Positions 24,799 to 33,364 are shown, counted from the stretch's first letter. The stretch is DNA of 64,000 bases from Bradyrhizobium erythrophlei (GCF_900129425.1 NZ_LT670817.1:5642001-5706000); one strand, 5' to 3'. Translations and numbers: made by a program. The notes: generated by a model not told the origin, from the letters alone.

Positions 24799-25635
24799 AT
24801 GCCGGGCACGAGCAGTTGGCAGCTCCGCGATGGCGAACAAATCATTGCTTGCAATACAAGCCTATTGGGTCATAGGCACTTTTTGATCGGAATCACCCGC
24901 GTTCGCAACGAAGCGCTTATTCTGCGAGACACACTGGACTACGTTGGTAAGCACGTCGATGCGATAGTCGCCTATGATGACGCGAGTACGGATCGAACGC
25001 TGGAGATTCTTGGCGGACACCCAAAGGTCGCTCTGGTTGTAACAAATCGGTCGTGGGAAGCGGACATCGGGGCACGCCGGATTGCCGAGGGTCGACATCG
25101 CGGACTTTTGCTGCAGACGGCGCGCGAACAGTTGCAGTTCGACTGGATATTTTGCTTCGATGCGGATGAGCGCGTTACTGGAGATCTACGCGGATTCACA
25201 GAAGGAACGCATTCTAGCGATTACGACGGCGTGCGGGTTCAACTGTTCGACGCTTATATGACCCCTGGCGATCATGCGCCCTATCAAGCCGATCGCGAAC
25301 TATTGGGCTTTCGTCGTTTCTTCGGCCCGGAACGGCGAGACATTCTGATGTTGTGGCGAAACCGGTTGGAGGTCATTTTCGCGAAGCACCATGCGCGAGA
25401 GCCGGGCGGCGTAGAACGCGTGGGGACCGGTCTCTATTGCCAACACTATGGTAAGTCGCTGTCGGTCGACCATTGGGAAGAGACCTGCGAATACTACATG
25501 CGACACTTTCCGTTCGATGCCTACGGACGAAAATGGCGCGATCGCAAAGGTCGAGCAATCCACACCCAATCTGACTTCATGCGGCCCTTGTACGAGTGGG
25601 GTGACACGCTCTTCGCGAATGCGGTCAAGATGTGA
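24799..25635 (+). CDS. GT2-like glycosyltransferase
   Basis: 278 residues with a GT-A fold. The pattern is 'LIGITRVRNEALILRDTLDY', 'IVAYDDASTDRTLEIL' (nucleotide-binding Asp) and 'WIFCFDADERVTGDL' (DxD-like). No membrane segment. The C-terminal part has 'GLYCQHYGKSLSVDHW'. The ATG at 24799 follows AGGTGG; a longer frame begins 12 codons earlier. It is isolated from other sugar genes and flanked by repeats and an IS, so it may be a transferred single gene. Acceptor unknown. Confidence 0.78.
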   Translation: MPGTSSWQLRDGEQIIACNTSLLGHRHFLIGITRVRNEALILRDTLDYVGKHVDAIVAYDDASTDRTLEILGGHPKVALVVTNRSWEADIGARRIAEGRHRGLLLQTAREQLQFDWIFCFDADERVTGDLRGFTEGTHSSDYDGVRVQLFDAYMTPGDHAPYQADRELLGFRRFFGPERRDILMLWRNRLEVIFAKHHAREPGGVERVGTGLYCQHYGKSLSVDHWEETCEYYMRHFPFDAYGRKWRDRKGRAIHTQSDFMRPLYEWGDTLFANAVKM

Positions 25636-25768
25636 CTTGTCCGAAAGTCGAACTTGCCTTTCCGGCCCGTGCCAATGTGACCGCTTGGCTGAGGGGCTCA
25701 CGCCGAGCATTTCGCTTCTCGTTTCTCCCGACAGCGGACATTAAGGGGACATGCCGGGAAGTCCGAGA

Positions 25769-25862
25769 AGGGTCAAATTCGGAAGTCCAGGCGCGCAACT
25801 GGGTCGTCCGCTTTACCTTCAAGAACAGACATCGTCAGCGTGACCACCCATGTCCGAAAACC
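25769..25862 (+). repeat. Dispersed intergenic repeat, copy E
   Basis: Diverged copy with 'agggtcaaattcgg', 'gtccgctttacc', 'agacatcgtcagcgtgac' and 'catgtccgaaaa'. It lies between the GT2 gene and the convergent chemoreceptor gene. Confidence 0.5.
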
Positions 25863-25961
25863 TTAAACTCGGTCCTCGGACCGCAACATTCGTGCGACGT
25901 CCGCTTTCCCCTGCGAAAGCGAAGGTATAGCCGACGCCCCGGATTGGCAGCTTCGTGCCAA

Positions 25962-27698
25962 TTACGCTGCGCGGACGCTATCCAGGAACTTCTCGACCTC
26001 GTCCTTAAGGTGACTGCTCACATCTGAGAGTTCCTGGGCCGATGTAAGCATCAAACCCGATGTCGTTCCGGTTTCGCGGGCATTTTTCGCGACGCGCTCG
26101 ATGTTGTCAGCGACATCGAGGGTGCCGCTGGCGGCGGCCTGGACGCCCTCCGCGATGCTTTGGGTCGCAGTGCCCTGCTGCTCGACCGCGGAGGAAATCG
26201 AAGTGGTGATCCCGCTGATACGCTCGATCGTCAGCGCGATGGCCTTGATCGCACTGACGGATTCTCCTGTGGCCTGCTGCATGTTGACAATATGCGCGCT
26301 GATCTCGTCGGTCGCCTTTGCAGTCTGGCCCGCCAGGTTCTTTACCTCTTGCGCGACCACGGCAAATCCGCGACCTGCCTCGCCGGCGCGTGCGGCCTCG
26401 ATGGTCGCGTTGAGCGCGAGGAGATTGGTTTGTCCCGCAATCGAGGTGATCAGCTTCACCACGTTACCGATCCGATCGCCCGCCGCCGACAACTCCCTCA
26501 TTCGCTCATCAGTGGCGTCGGCTTGCTTGACCGCATCGGCGGTAACACTGTTCGACTCTTGAACCCGGCGGCTGATTTCCACGATCGACTGCGACAGCTC
26601 GTTTGAGGCGGCCGCAGCACTTCGGACATGCTCAGAGGCGCGTCTCGAGGCGTCGGCGGATTGACCCGACATCTCCGCCGTCGATTGCGCGGTCACGGAG
26701 AGCTGCTGTGCATCCTTTTCGAATTGCCCCGAAGAATTCAGCACCCGCTCGATGATTCCGCCTATCTTGGTGCGGAAATCTTCGACAAATTGATTGAGTT
26801 CCGCTTTGCGCCGATCCATCGCAAGCTTCTCGGTATTGATGCGTTCGGCCTCAAGTTGGCCGCGCTCGATGCGGTTGTTTTTGAAAACGCCGACGGTGCG
26901 GGCAATCGCGCCGATTTCGTCATGGCGATCGGCGTGCTTAAGTTCGACGTCCACCCTTCCCTCGGCGAGAACGGTCAGCGTTTCCGTCACGGACCTCAAT
27001 GGCTTGGTGACGCGGCGGACAATCAGCATCGTTATCCCGAGCACCAGCAGCGCGGCGATGGCCGCGGCAATGGTCATTGCCCAGAGAGCCTGCCACAGCA
27101 TGCCGTCGAGTTCGGCGGTGGGAATACCGACATAGACGATGCCGATCACCTTGCCGGCGGCTCCGAAGACCGGCTGATAGGCCGTGTAGAAACGACGCCC
27201 GAACAATATCGCCGGGCCCTTGTAGGCCTCGCCGCGGCGAAGTACGGCCTGTGCCGGATGATCAGCCGCGAGTTGCGTGTCAACCGCCCGGTCGCCATTT
27301 TCTTTCTTCAGATTCGTCGTCCGGCGAACAAACTGCTGTGACGCATCGTCGTAGACGAATAGCGTGGCGGTGCCACCGACATACGAGGTTACCCGATCCA
27401 CAATCTTGTGATCGCTGAATTCCGGCATCTGCGGGATTTCTATACGCTCAACGACGCCATCTCGAATTGCGATCTTCGCGCCAGGGAAAGTCTCGCCGAA
27501 TGCAAGACTGAGAGTGCGGAGATTGGCGTCGATGTCGCGCCTCGCGCGGGTGTCGAAGTCGCGCGTCAACGACCAATAGCCCGCACCCACCACGAGCGCA
27601 GTGTTCACGGCTATCAGGAGAGCTGCGCTCAGGACTGCCTTTGGCCCCAGGTTAAGTCGCAAAAAAGCGAAGCTGCTTCCCTCAACTCCGAACGCCAT
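25962..27698 (-). CDS. Methyl-accepting chemotaxis protein with periplasmic Cache domain
   Basis: 578 residues. A membrane helix (VLSAALLIAVNTALVVGAGY) is followed by a periplasmic single-Cache domain (about 45-185; 'YVGGTATLFVYDD', 'ILFGRRFYTAYQPVFG'), a second helix (AMTIAAAIAALLVLGITML), HAMP (about 215-270) and the receptor signalling domain with the conserved hairpin 'ITSIAGQTNLLALNATIEAA' and 'GRGFAVVAQEVKNLAGQTAK'. No CheR pentapeptide at the C-terminus. GGAG stands before the ATG. No che genes are adjacent; the ligand is unknown. The upstream region 27710-27800 is AT-rich with a repeated 'aagactta'. Confidence 0.93.
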   Translation of the reverse strand: MAFGVEGSSFAFLRLNLGPKAVLSAALLIAVNTALVVGAGYWSLTRDFDTRARRDIDANLRTLSLAFGETFPGAKIAIRDGVVERIEIPQMPEFSDHKIVDRVTSYVGGTATLFVYDDASQQFVRRTTNLKKENGDRAVDTQLAADHPAQAVLRRGEAYKGPAILFGRRFYTAYQPVFGAAGKVIGIVYVGIPTAELDGMLWQALWAMTIAAAIAALLVLGITMLIVRRVTKPLRSVTETLTVLAEGRVDVELKHADRHDEIGAIARTVGVFKNNRIERGQLEAERINTEKLAMDRRKAELNQFVEDFRTKIGGIIERVLNSSGQFEKDAQQLSVTAQSTAEMSGQSADASRRASEHVRSAAAASNELSQSIVEISRRVQESNSVTADAVKQADATDERMRELSAAGDRIGNVVKLITSIAGQTNLLALNATIEAARAGEAGRGFAVVAQEVKNLAGQTAKATDEISAHIVNMQQATGESVSAIKAIALTIERISGITTSISSAVEQQGTATQSIAEGVQAAASGTLDVADNIERVAKNARETGTTSGLMLTSAQELSDVSSHLKDEVEKFLDSVRAA

Positions 27699-27915
27699 GG
27701 GGGTTCTCCAGAAAATCGGCTTTTATGAATGAAGACTTACTTTTGGCTTTTATTTGTAAAGACTTATCTTTAATGATTTCCTTTACCATCAGGTTAATAA
27801 GCGGTTGGTGTGTATAATCCGGAACGCCTTCGCGGCCTTGAAATTGAGTTCAAATTTTGTGGTTGCTATCGGTACGTCAACGGATTTGGCACCAAGTGCG
27901 GCAAACGCCGGTTCG

Positions 27916-28077
27916 TTAGAAGAAGCCGACGCTCATATCCAAGCCGGAAGTTGCCAGGCACGCGAACACGACCACGCCAAGACCGCAAATTATAGCGATC
28001 ACATTCAAAGCGTAGACGTTGACGTTGGTTTGCGTTTCGGAAACGGCCGGCGTGGAAACTTCTGAGATCGCTTTCAT
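27916..28077 (-). CDS. Small single-pass membrane protein (53 aa)
   Basis: Translation of 54 codons gives a polar N-terminus (MKAISEVSTPAVSETQTNVN), one membrane helix (ALNVIAIICGLGVVVFACLA) and a short end TSGLDMSVGFF. GGAGGG lies 4 bases before the ATG, an unusually strong ribosome site. Small proteins with a 'LGLD.S.GFF'-like end occur in Bradyrhizobium to my recollection. No known function. Confidence 0.6.
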   Translation of the reverse strand: MKAISEVSTPAVSETQTNVNVYALNVIAIICGLGVVVFACLATSGLDMSVGFF

Positions 28078-28241
28078 GTCACCCTCCAAAATTAAACCCC
28101 ACGAAGGGGTTTGCCGGTGCAGACTAACTTCAAAGAGTTTATGGAAAATTGCCGTGCATCGTTAATTCTTCATGCATCGTTAATTCTTTGAGAAACTGGG
28201 GCACAAGGCCGGGCATGACGGAGGACAGAGTGCGCTCGCGC

Positions 28242-28265
28242 GGAATATCTCACGCGAGATATTCC
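28242..28265. repeat. 10-bp inverted repeat
   Basis: ggaatatctc, loop acgc, gagatattcc. It lies between the TMEM175 gene and the small membrane-protein gene, with a 16-base direct repeat (tgcatcgttaattctt, twice) just below it at about 28155-28188 and a short aaacccc/ggggttt hairpin near 28096. It could be a terminator or an operator for the small gene. Confidence 0.4.
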
Positions 28266-28312
28266 ACGTCGGCAAAGCGAACAGGCAATAGTCGTTAAGG
28301 CGGGCGGATTTG

Positions 28313-28906
28313 CTACTTCTCGACTCCTGGTGCTTCAGGCTTCAGGTAGACGATCAGGCAACAGCAACACATTCCAAGTCCCACCCGTGGATATTTCAGA
28401 GCGACAATCGCGGCCGCCGCAAAAATGCATAGAGTTGCGATCGACCGAAAGCGCATAATTCTGCGCTCCTTCGGCGGGACGTCCATGACTGGATCTCGCT
28501 CAAAAAGCTCCCAAATCAAAGCCATGTACGTCGCGTTTACGAGGAAGAAGACCGCGGCATAAAAGGCAACGGGCTGCGGCGCCAGCTCACTCACGGCCAT
28601 CCAGGCGGTGGAAAATGGAAGCAGCGACACAGAAAACAGATGCGCGAAATTAAACCACAGGAGACGAGGAGTGGCCTCCGTGGCGTAACGCATGAGATGA
28701 TGGTGATTGGACCAGACGATGGCGATGAAGAGATAACTGACCGCATAGCTGAGCCATGTAGGCCAGAGGGAGAGCAGCGCCCTAAAGGTGGGTAGTTCAG
28801 GCGGGCGCAGATCCAAAACCAGCACCGTTATCAGGACGGCGAACACGCCGTCGGAGAATGCGCTCAGACGTTCCGGGGTCCTTCTCACATGTGGCACGGC
28901 GGTCAC
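28313..28906 (-). CDS. TMEM175-family potassium channel homologue (DUF1211)
   Basis: 197 residues with about five or six membrane helices. The family signature is present in the first helix, 'RLSAFSDGVFAVLITVLVLD' (R..AF.DGVFA.). In characterised bacterial members this helix lines a K+-selective pore and proteins act as tetramers. 'SNHHHLMRYA' between helices is also conserved. The C-terminal 'GMCCCCLIVYL' has four adjacent cysteines, which is odd for the family. Confidence 0.85.
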   Translation of the reverse strand: MTAVPHVRRTPERLSAFSDGVFAVLITVLVLDLRPPELPTFRALLSLWPTWLSYAVSYLFIAIVWSNHHHLMRYATEATPRLLWFNFAHLFSVSLLPFSTAWMAVSELAPQPVAFYAAVFFLVNATYMALIWELFERDPVMDVPPKERRIMRFRSIATLCIFAAAAIVALKYPRVGLGMCCCCLIVYLKPEAPGVEK

Positions 28907-28970
28907 CCCTTTCCCACGTCGAGAACGATTCGATGTGCGGCCGAACTCAGAGGGTTCGGCTCCTCTACCA

Positions 28971-29120
28971 TCAGGCCGACTTCACCTCGCGACGCACCGT
29001 GCCGGTCATCCACCGTGCCGGCGGCGATACGACGAACACTATAACGTCCGCTATCTCCTCCGCATCATCGAAACGGCCAATGCCGGACTGCTGGAGGAAC
29101 TGCTGCTTCGCTTCTTCAAA
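28971..29120 (-). pseudogene. C-terminal remnant of a short-chain dehydrogenase/reductase
   Basis: The minus-strand frame reads 'FEEAKQQFLQQSGIGRF', 'DDAEEIADVIVFVVSPPARW' and 'MTGTVRREVKSA' and then stops. This matches the last 50 residues of SDR proteins (…GRFGxPEEIA…ARWMTGT…). No N-terminal Rossmann or YxxxK region remains upstream, and the usual VDGG ending is lost. Confidence 0.65.
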
Positions 29121-29187
29121 TCCAACCTTCCTGGAGGTCGCGCCCCTCGGTGAATTTGAGCGAGGGCGCGGCGCCGTTGCGAGCTGA

Positions 29188-30039
29188 TCACTTCAGAAAA
29201 TCGCGAATGCTTTCAGCGATCTCGCGGGCATGCGTTTCCAGGGCGAAGTGGCCGGCGTCGAGAAAGCGGACAATTGCACGAGGATTGTCCCGCTTGAACG
29301 CTTCGGCACCCGCCGGCACAAAGAACGGGTCGTTCTTGCCCCACACCGCCAAAAGCGGCGGCTTGTGAGTGCGGAAGTATTGCTGGAAGGACGGATACAG
29401 CACGACGTTGCTCTTGTAATCGCCGAAGAGGTCGAGCTGCACTTCGTCCGCGCCGGGACGGGCCAAATAAAAGTTGTCGAGGTTTTGACCATCCGGCGAC
29501 ACCAACGTTGGGTCGGGTGCGCCGTGCGTGTACTGCCAGCGGGTTGTCTCCGGCGTCAGGAAGGCACGAAGCGCCTTCCGGTTTGCCTGCGACGGGTCTT
29601 CCCAGTAGGCCTTGATCGGAGTCCAGCCTTCGCTGAGGCCTTCCTCATAGGCGTTGCCGTTCTGCGAGACGATGGCAGTGATCCGCTCGGGGTGGCGGAC
29701 GGCGAGCCGGAAACCTGTCGGCGCGCCGTAGTCGAAGGCGTACACTGCGAACCGATCGAGGCCGATGACCTCGGTAAAGCGGTCGATCACGCGGGCGACG
29801 TTTTCGAACGTGTAATCGAATTTTTCTCGCGGCGGCATATCGGACTGGCCGAACCCGGGAAGATCAGGCGCAACGATATGAAATCGGTCGGCGAGGAGCG
29901 GGATCAGGTCGCGGAACATATGGCCCGCGCTCGGGAAGCCGTGCAACAGCAGCAGCTTCGGCGCATCGGCTGGCCCCGCCTCGCGATAGAAAACCTTGAA
30001 ACCATCGACATCGGCCGTGCGGTACCTGACAGGCGCCAT
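29188..30039 (-). CDS. Alpha/beta hydrolase, haloalkane dehalogenase / epoxide hydrolase-like
   Basis: 283 residues. The oxyanion motif is 'LLLLHGFPSAGHMFRDL'. The nucleophile elbow is 'VYAFDYGAPTGFRLA', with Asp as expected for epoxide hydrolases and haloalkane dehalogenases. 'VWGKNDPFF' carries an acidic residue and 'LDAGHFALE' the catalytic His. A GGAGGG ribosome site is 5 bases before the ATG at 30039. It lies 95 bases after the second hydrolase on the same strand and may be co-transcribed. Substrate unknown. Confidence 0.85.
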   Translation of the reverse strand: MAPVRYRTADVDGFKVFYREAGPADAPKLLLLHGFPSAGHMFRDLIPLLADRFHIVAPDLPGFGQSDMPPREKFDYTFENVARVIDRFTEVIGLDRFAVYAFDYGAPTGFRLAVRHPERITAIVSQNGNAYEEGLSEGWTPIKAYWEDPSQANRKALRAFLTPETTRWQYTHGAPDPTLVSPDGQNLDNFYLARPGADEVQLDLFGDYKSNVVLYPSFQQYFRTHKPPLLAVWGKNDPFFVPAGAEAFKRDNPRAIVRFLDAGHFALETHAREIAESIRDFLK

Positions 30040-30134
30040 CAAACCCTCCTCTGCTTGTAACCTCACCTGAAAATCAAAACGGTTATCGTGTGAGGGAGCG
30101 ACAGCCGCCGGTTGCAGCCCTGCACGGGCCTGCT

Positions 30135-30830
30135 TCAATTGCCGGTGATGGAGCGGATCGCGTCGCGGATCATATCGACGACCGCTCCCGGGGCGGTGAC
30201 GCTGGGCGTGTGATCGACCGCATGCGCCGTGATCTTCGCCTTCATCCGCTCCGCCATGTAGCGCTGCGTTTCGGGCACGATCATGCGGTCGTCTTCGGCA
30301 ACCAGAAACCAGCTTGGAACATCCTTCCAGAGCGGGCGTCCGACCGGGACAGTAATGCAGTCCAGCGAAATCGGCCGCTGGACGGCAGCGAGCACGGCTC
30401 GATCTCCTGCGGATGCGTGTGGCGCGAACGCCGTCGCGAAGGCTGCTTCGGGTAGCCAAATCAAGCCGTTGCTGTCGGGTGCCAGCTTTGGCGCCTGGGG
30501 ATGGGGTTCGAGGCGATAGAACACGTCTGCGACCTTCTCGCCCTCGTCGGGAGCAAGCGCCGTCACATAAACCAGAGCCTTGACGCGTTCGGGCCGCGCC
30601 AGCGCTATCACCGCACCGGCATAGGCGTGTCCCGCCAATATGATCGGCCCTTCCGTCCGGTCCAGGCTGCGGTTGAGCGCGGCGACGTCCCCGGCGAGAG
30701 AGGTCAGCGGAAGCGGCGCCGCCGACACGTTCACAGCCTCCGCCTTCAGCGCCGTTATGACGCGGGCCCAGCTTGATCCATCCGCCCACGCGCCGTGGGC
30801 CAGTACCACGCTCACATCCTTGATCGCCAT
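30135..30830 (-). CDS. Alpha/beta hydrolase family protein with non-canonical nucleophile position
   Basis: 231 residues. N-terminal 'VVLAHGAWADGSSWARVI' is typical of the small salicylate/HNL-type esterase group. At the elbow, where GxSxG is expected, the sequence is 'ILAGHAYAGAVIALA', so the Ser is replaced by Ala. The rest ('FLVAEDDRMIVPETQRYMAE', 'AVDHTPSVTAP') keeps the acid/His layout. The protein may be a non-hydrolytic member or use another residue. It is divergent from the CGNR regulator gene across a double palindrome. Confidence 0.8.
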   Translation of the reverse strand: MAIKDVSVVLAHGAWADGSSWARVITALKAEAVNVSAAPLPLTSLAGDVAALNRSLDRTEGPIILAGHAYAGAVIALARPERVKALVYVTALAPDEGEKVADVFYRLEPHPQAPKLAPDSNGLIWLPEAAFATAFAPHASAGDRAVLAAVQRPISLDCITVPVGRPLWKDVPSWFLVAEDDRMIVPETQRYMAERMKAKITAHAVDHTPSVTAPGAVVDMIRDAIRSITGN

Positions 30831-30860
30831 GCTGCTGCTCCTGAGATCGGGGGCGGCCTG

Positions 30861-30932
30861 TAACCTGCTAAACAGCTATTGACAGGTTATGGATAGCGAG
30901 CCATAACTTGTCAACGGCTGTTTAACAGGTTA
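30861..30932. promoter_or_regulatory. Double palindromic operator in divergent promoter region
   Basis: Two 32-base arms (30861-30892 and 30901-30932) are reverse complements with only 4 mismatches. Each arm is itself a dyad of 7-base half-sites: TAACCTG-N15-CAGGTTA (30861-30889) and TAACTTG-N15-CAGGTTA (30904-30932), centres 43 bases apart. The site lies 30 bases upstream of the hydrolase start and 33 bases upstream of the CGNR gene, so it very probably controls both. Confidence 0.75.
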
Positions 30933-30965
30933 TGCGGTTGGAACCTGCATCGAAGGGGGCCAATC

Positions 30966-31589
30966 GTGCAGCACAGACTGCCTGCCATTTTTATTGCCGA
31001 CTCGCTCGGCCTCGATTTCCTGAACTCCATCGCGACGCCGGTCGATACACCCATTGACTGGCTGGACAGCGGCGATGGTCTCTTGAGGTGGCTGGCTCAA
31101 GCCAAGCTTGTTCCAGCGGATATTTTGGACGAACTGAAGGCGCGAGCGATGCCAGGTGAACTGGATGAGGTTGCAGATCAGGCTCGTGCGCTGCGCGAGT
31201 GGTTCAGAGGCTTCGTTCGCAAACATATGGGCCGGCCGCTTGCGCCCAGGGCGCTTCACGAACTGGATCCTTTGAACAGGCTGCTGGCACGTGACGAAGC
31301 GTTCAGCCGGATATCCCGGAATCGTCATGGCGAAGGCAATCGCCTGGAACTGCTGGCGATGCGGCGCTGGCGATCGCCTGAGTCCCTGCTGCTGCCGATC
31401 GGCGAAGCGTTGGCGAAGTTCGCGTGTGAAGAAGATTTCGCCAATGTGAAGGCGTGCAGCGGACATGCCTGCACCCTGGTGTTCGCCGACCGTACCCGGA
31501 GGCGGGCAAGGAGATGGTGCAGCATGGCCATCTGCGGCAATCGCGCCAAACAGGCCGCGCACCGCAGCCGGCTCAAGAACAAGCACTGA
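30966..31589 (+). CDS. CGNR zinc-finger / ABATE-domain putative transcriptional regulator
   Basis: 207 residues. The N-terminal ABATE-type domain starts 'FIADSLGLDFLNSIATP'. The C-terminal zinc finger has 'CSGHACTLVFADRT' and 'WCSMAICGNRAKQAAHRSR', which includes the name-giving CGNR motif. Members are thought to bind DNA and react to stress or small molecules. The double palindrome upstream is a likely autoregulatory target. The next gene (HAD dehalogenase) starts 48 bases downstream and is probably in the same operon. Confidence 0.87.
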   Translation: MQHRLPAIFIADSLGLDFLNSIATPVDTPIDWLDSGDGLLRWLAQAKLVPADILDELKARAMPGELDEVADQARALREWFRGFVRKHMGRPLAPRALHELDPLNRLLARDEAFSRISRNRHGEGNRLELLAMRRWRSPESLLLPIGEALAKFACEEDFANVKACSGHACTLVFADRTRRRARRWCSMAICGNRAKQAAHRSRLKNKH

Positions 31590-31636
31590 CGGGCTGACGA
31601 ACTCCAAACAAGGCCCAACAAACAGGAGTCTCAACC

Positions 31637-32323
31637 ATGGCCGCCCTTCCCCTGATCGTCTTCGATGTCAACGAGACGCTGCTCGATCTCCAAACGATGG
31701 AGCCGACCTTCGAGCGCATCTTCGGCGAAAAGAGCGCCATGCGGCTATGGTTCGCCGACCTCATCCTGTATTCCGCGGCCCTGACTGTGGCCGGCTGCTA
31801 CGTTCCGTTTACCGATATCGGTTCGGCCGTCATGAAAATGCTGGCGGATACGCGCGGCGTCAGGATTGACGACAGCGACAAGCAAGAGCTCACGGAAAAG
31901 TTTTCCACGATGCCGCCCTACCCCGAGGTTCCAGCGGCACTGCGCAAGCTGCGCGATGCGGGTTTTCGGCTCTTCACGCTCACCGACAATCTGCTTGAAG
32001 TTCAAACCCGCCAGCTTGAACATGGCGGCATTGTCGATTTGTTTGAGCGAAGATTCAGTGCTGATGGCGTCAAGCACCATAAGCCGTCACGCGAGGCTTA
32101 CGCTCATGTCGAGAAAGAGCTTGGAGTTGCGCCCTCCCAGCTCTGTCTCATCGCCTGCCACACATGGGACACCCTCGGCGCCGTCGCAGCGGGCTGGGAG
32201 GCCGCGCTGATCAAGCGCGTCGGCAACGATGTTTTGGGAGTCGGTCCTCAGCCGCAGTTCGTCGGCGATGACCTGAACGACATTGCCGATCAACTCATCG
32301 CTCGACACAAGGGACGGAGCTAG
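31637..32323 (+). CDS. HAD-superfamily type II haloacid dehalogenase
   Basis: 228 residues. Motif I 'LIVFDVNETLLDL' with the nucleophile Asp, motif II 'LFTLTDN', motif III Lys in 'GVKHHKPSREAY' and a C-terminal 'CHTWDTLGAVAAGW' instead of the usual 'AHxWDxxGA', an allowed variant. Expected to hydrolyse 2-haloacids to 2-hydroxyacids in the cytoplasm. GGAG precedes the start. Together with the CGNR regulator and the dehalogenase-like hydrolase across the operator it suggests a small locus for handling a toxic organic compound. Confidence 0.85.
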   Translation: MAALPLIVFDVNETLLDLQTMEPTFERIFGEKSAMRLWFADLILYSAALTVAGCYVPFTDIGSAVMKMLADTRGVRIDDSDKQELTEKFSTMPPYPEVPAALRKLRDAGFRLFTLTDNLLEVQTRQLEHGGIVDLFERRFSADGVKHHKPSREAYAHVEKELGVAPSQLCLIACHTWDTLGAVAAGWEAALIKRVGNDVLGVGPQPQFVGDDLNDIADQLIARHKGRS

Positions 32324-32381
32324 TCAGCCGGTCATGGCGCGCTGAAGGTTTCGAAGCAGATGTTGATCACGGGGCAAGTCA

Positions 32382-32466
32382 ACGTCCGCTTGGGTCATCG
32401 CACCGGTTTGACCGCGCACCAGTCACCTCCGGTCTACCTCGACGAACAGACATTCTCGGAGTCATG
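32382..32466 (+). repeat. Dispersed intergenic repeat, copy F
   Basis: 'acgtccgcttgggtcatcg', 'gcaccagtcacctccggtct' and 'cagacattctcgg' in order. This uninterrupted copy is the best guide to the target structure broken by the intron in copy C. The rest of 32324-32752 shows no gene. Confidence 0.6.
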
Positions 32467-32752
32467 AGAAATCTTTAACCAGGCGGACGATATCGGAGCA
32501 ATACGCCCTGCCCCTATTTCCTTGCGGCTTCGGCACGGATATCGATAATCGTAGCAACAAATATTCGTCGTGCAGCGTCGGACCTCAGGGCCCACTGCGT
32601 CGCTTCCGCCTTATTGCAGTGAACTCAACATCGGCAGCTCGATCGCTTGCGTCCGGAGATTGCTAAAGGCTGACGTCAATAATCCCGTTCAACAACCGGC
32701 ACATGAGCCGCGCTGAACCGGCCAGTGTTCTGGCCCTCGCAGCTCGTACGTC

Positions 32753-33211
32753 CTATTTCTTGCTTGGATCGTCCGCCGGATCGACGTAGGTAATCGCAAA
32801 AGGTCCTTCGCCGTGAACCTGAACGACAGCCTCGCTCGTTGTCCAAGCGTAATGATTCATCTTGGCGGGCGCTTCAGCAAAACCGCCTGCCCCTAGTAGT
32901 TCGCCTTTTTGCGGGTCGAGTTTATTACCCATCCCGATGTGAAAATCGCCAGAGAGAACGGTTACATATTCGGAAGTCGGGTGATTGTGAGCGGGAATCT
33001 TGTAGTCCGCAGGGAGCTTCAATCGAACGGCATACAGGCCAGTTTTGGAAGGATCCCCTGAAACGACCGCCATCTGGGCGCCCGCCGGAAAGACGTTGGG
33101 GGCCGGCCCCCACTTGATGTCAGTCGCATTGACCGGCTTCGCCATGTCCTGGGCAAAGCCCATTCCGCCGCTCACCAGAAACGTCACGAGGATTAACATC
33201 AGCTTGCGCAT
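32753..33211 (-). CDS. Secreted cupin-domain protein
   Basis: 152 residues with a signal peptide (LMLILVTFLVSGGMGFA|QD). The single cupin has the metal-binding motif 'PAHNHPTSEYVTVLSGDFHI' and the second motif region 'KMNHYAWT'. Periplasmic location. ChrR-like or dioxygenase-like functions are possible. The start at 33211 is preferred because GAGG is 6 bases upstream; a Met two codons earlier overlaps the site. Confidence 0.82.
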   Translation of the reverse strand: MRKLMLILVTFLVSGGMGFAQDMAKPVNATDIKWGPAPNVFPAGAQMAVVSGDPSKTGLYAVRLKLPADYKIPAHNHPTSEYVTVLSGDFHIGMGNKLDPQKGELLGAGGFAEAPAKMNHYAWTTSEAVVQVHGEGPFAITYVDPADDPSKK

Positions 33212-33364
33212 TGCCACCTCCTCAATTGGAAAGACTTAAGATTAGCAGATTGAGATGAAACTGTCTGCCGCCCCGTTCATTTCAATGCTGACCGGGACCC
33301 CAGGAGATTTCTATTTTTTAATTCATAAGCCGGCCGCGCTCGAGCTGGCCAGAGGAACTTCAAT

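Noticed and set aside
30040..30789. 533-aa fusion extending the 29188 hydrolase upstream
   Set aside because: The added part is a shifted reading of the second hydrolase gene; the real start has a GGAGGG site at 30039.
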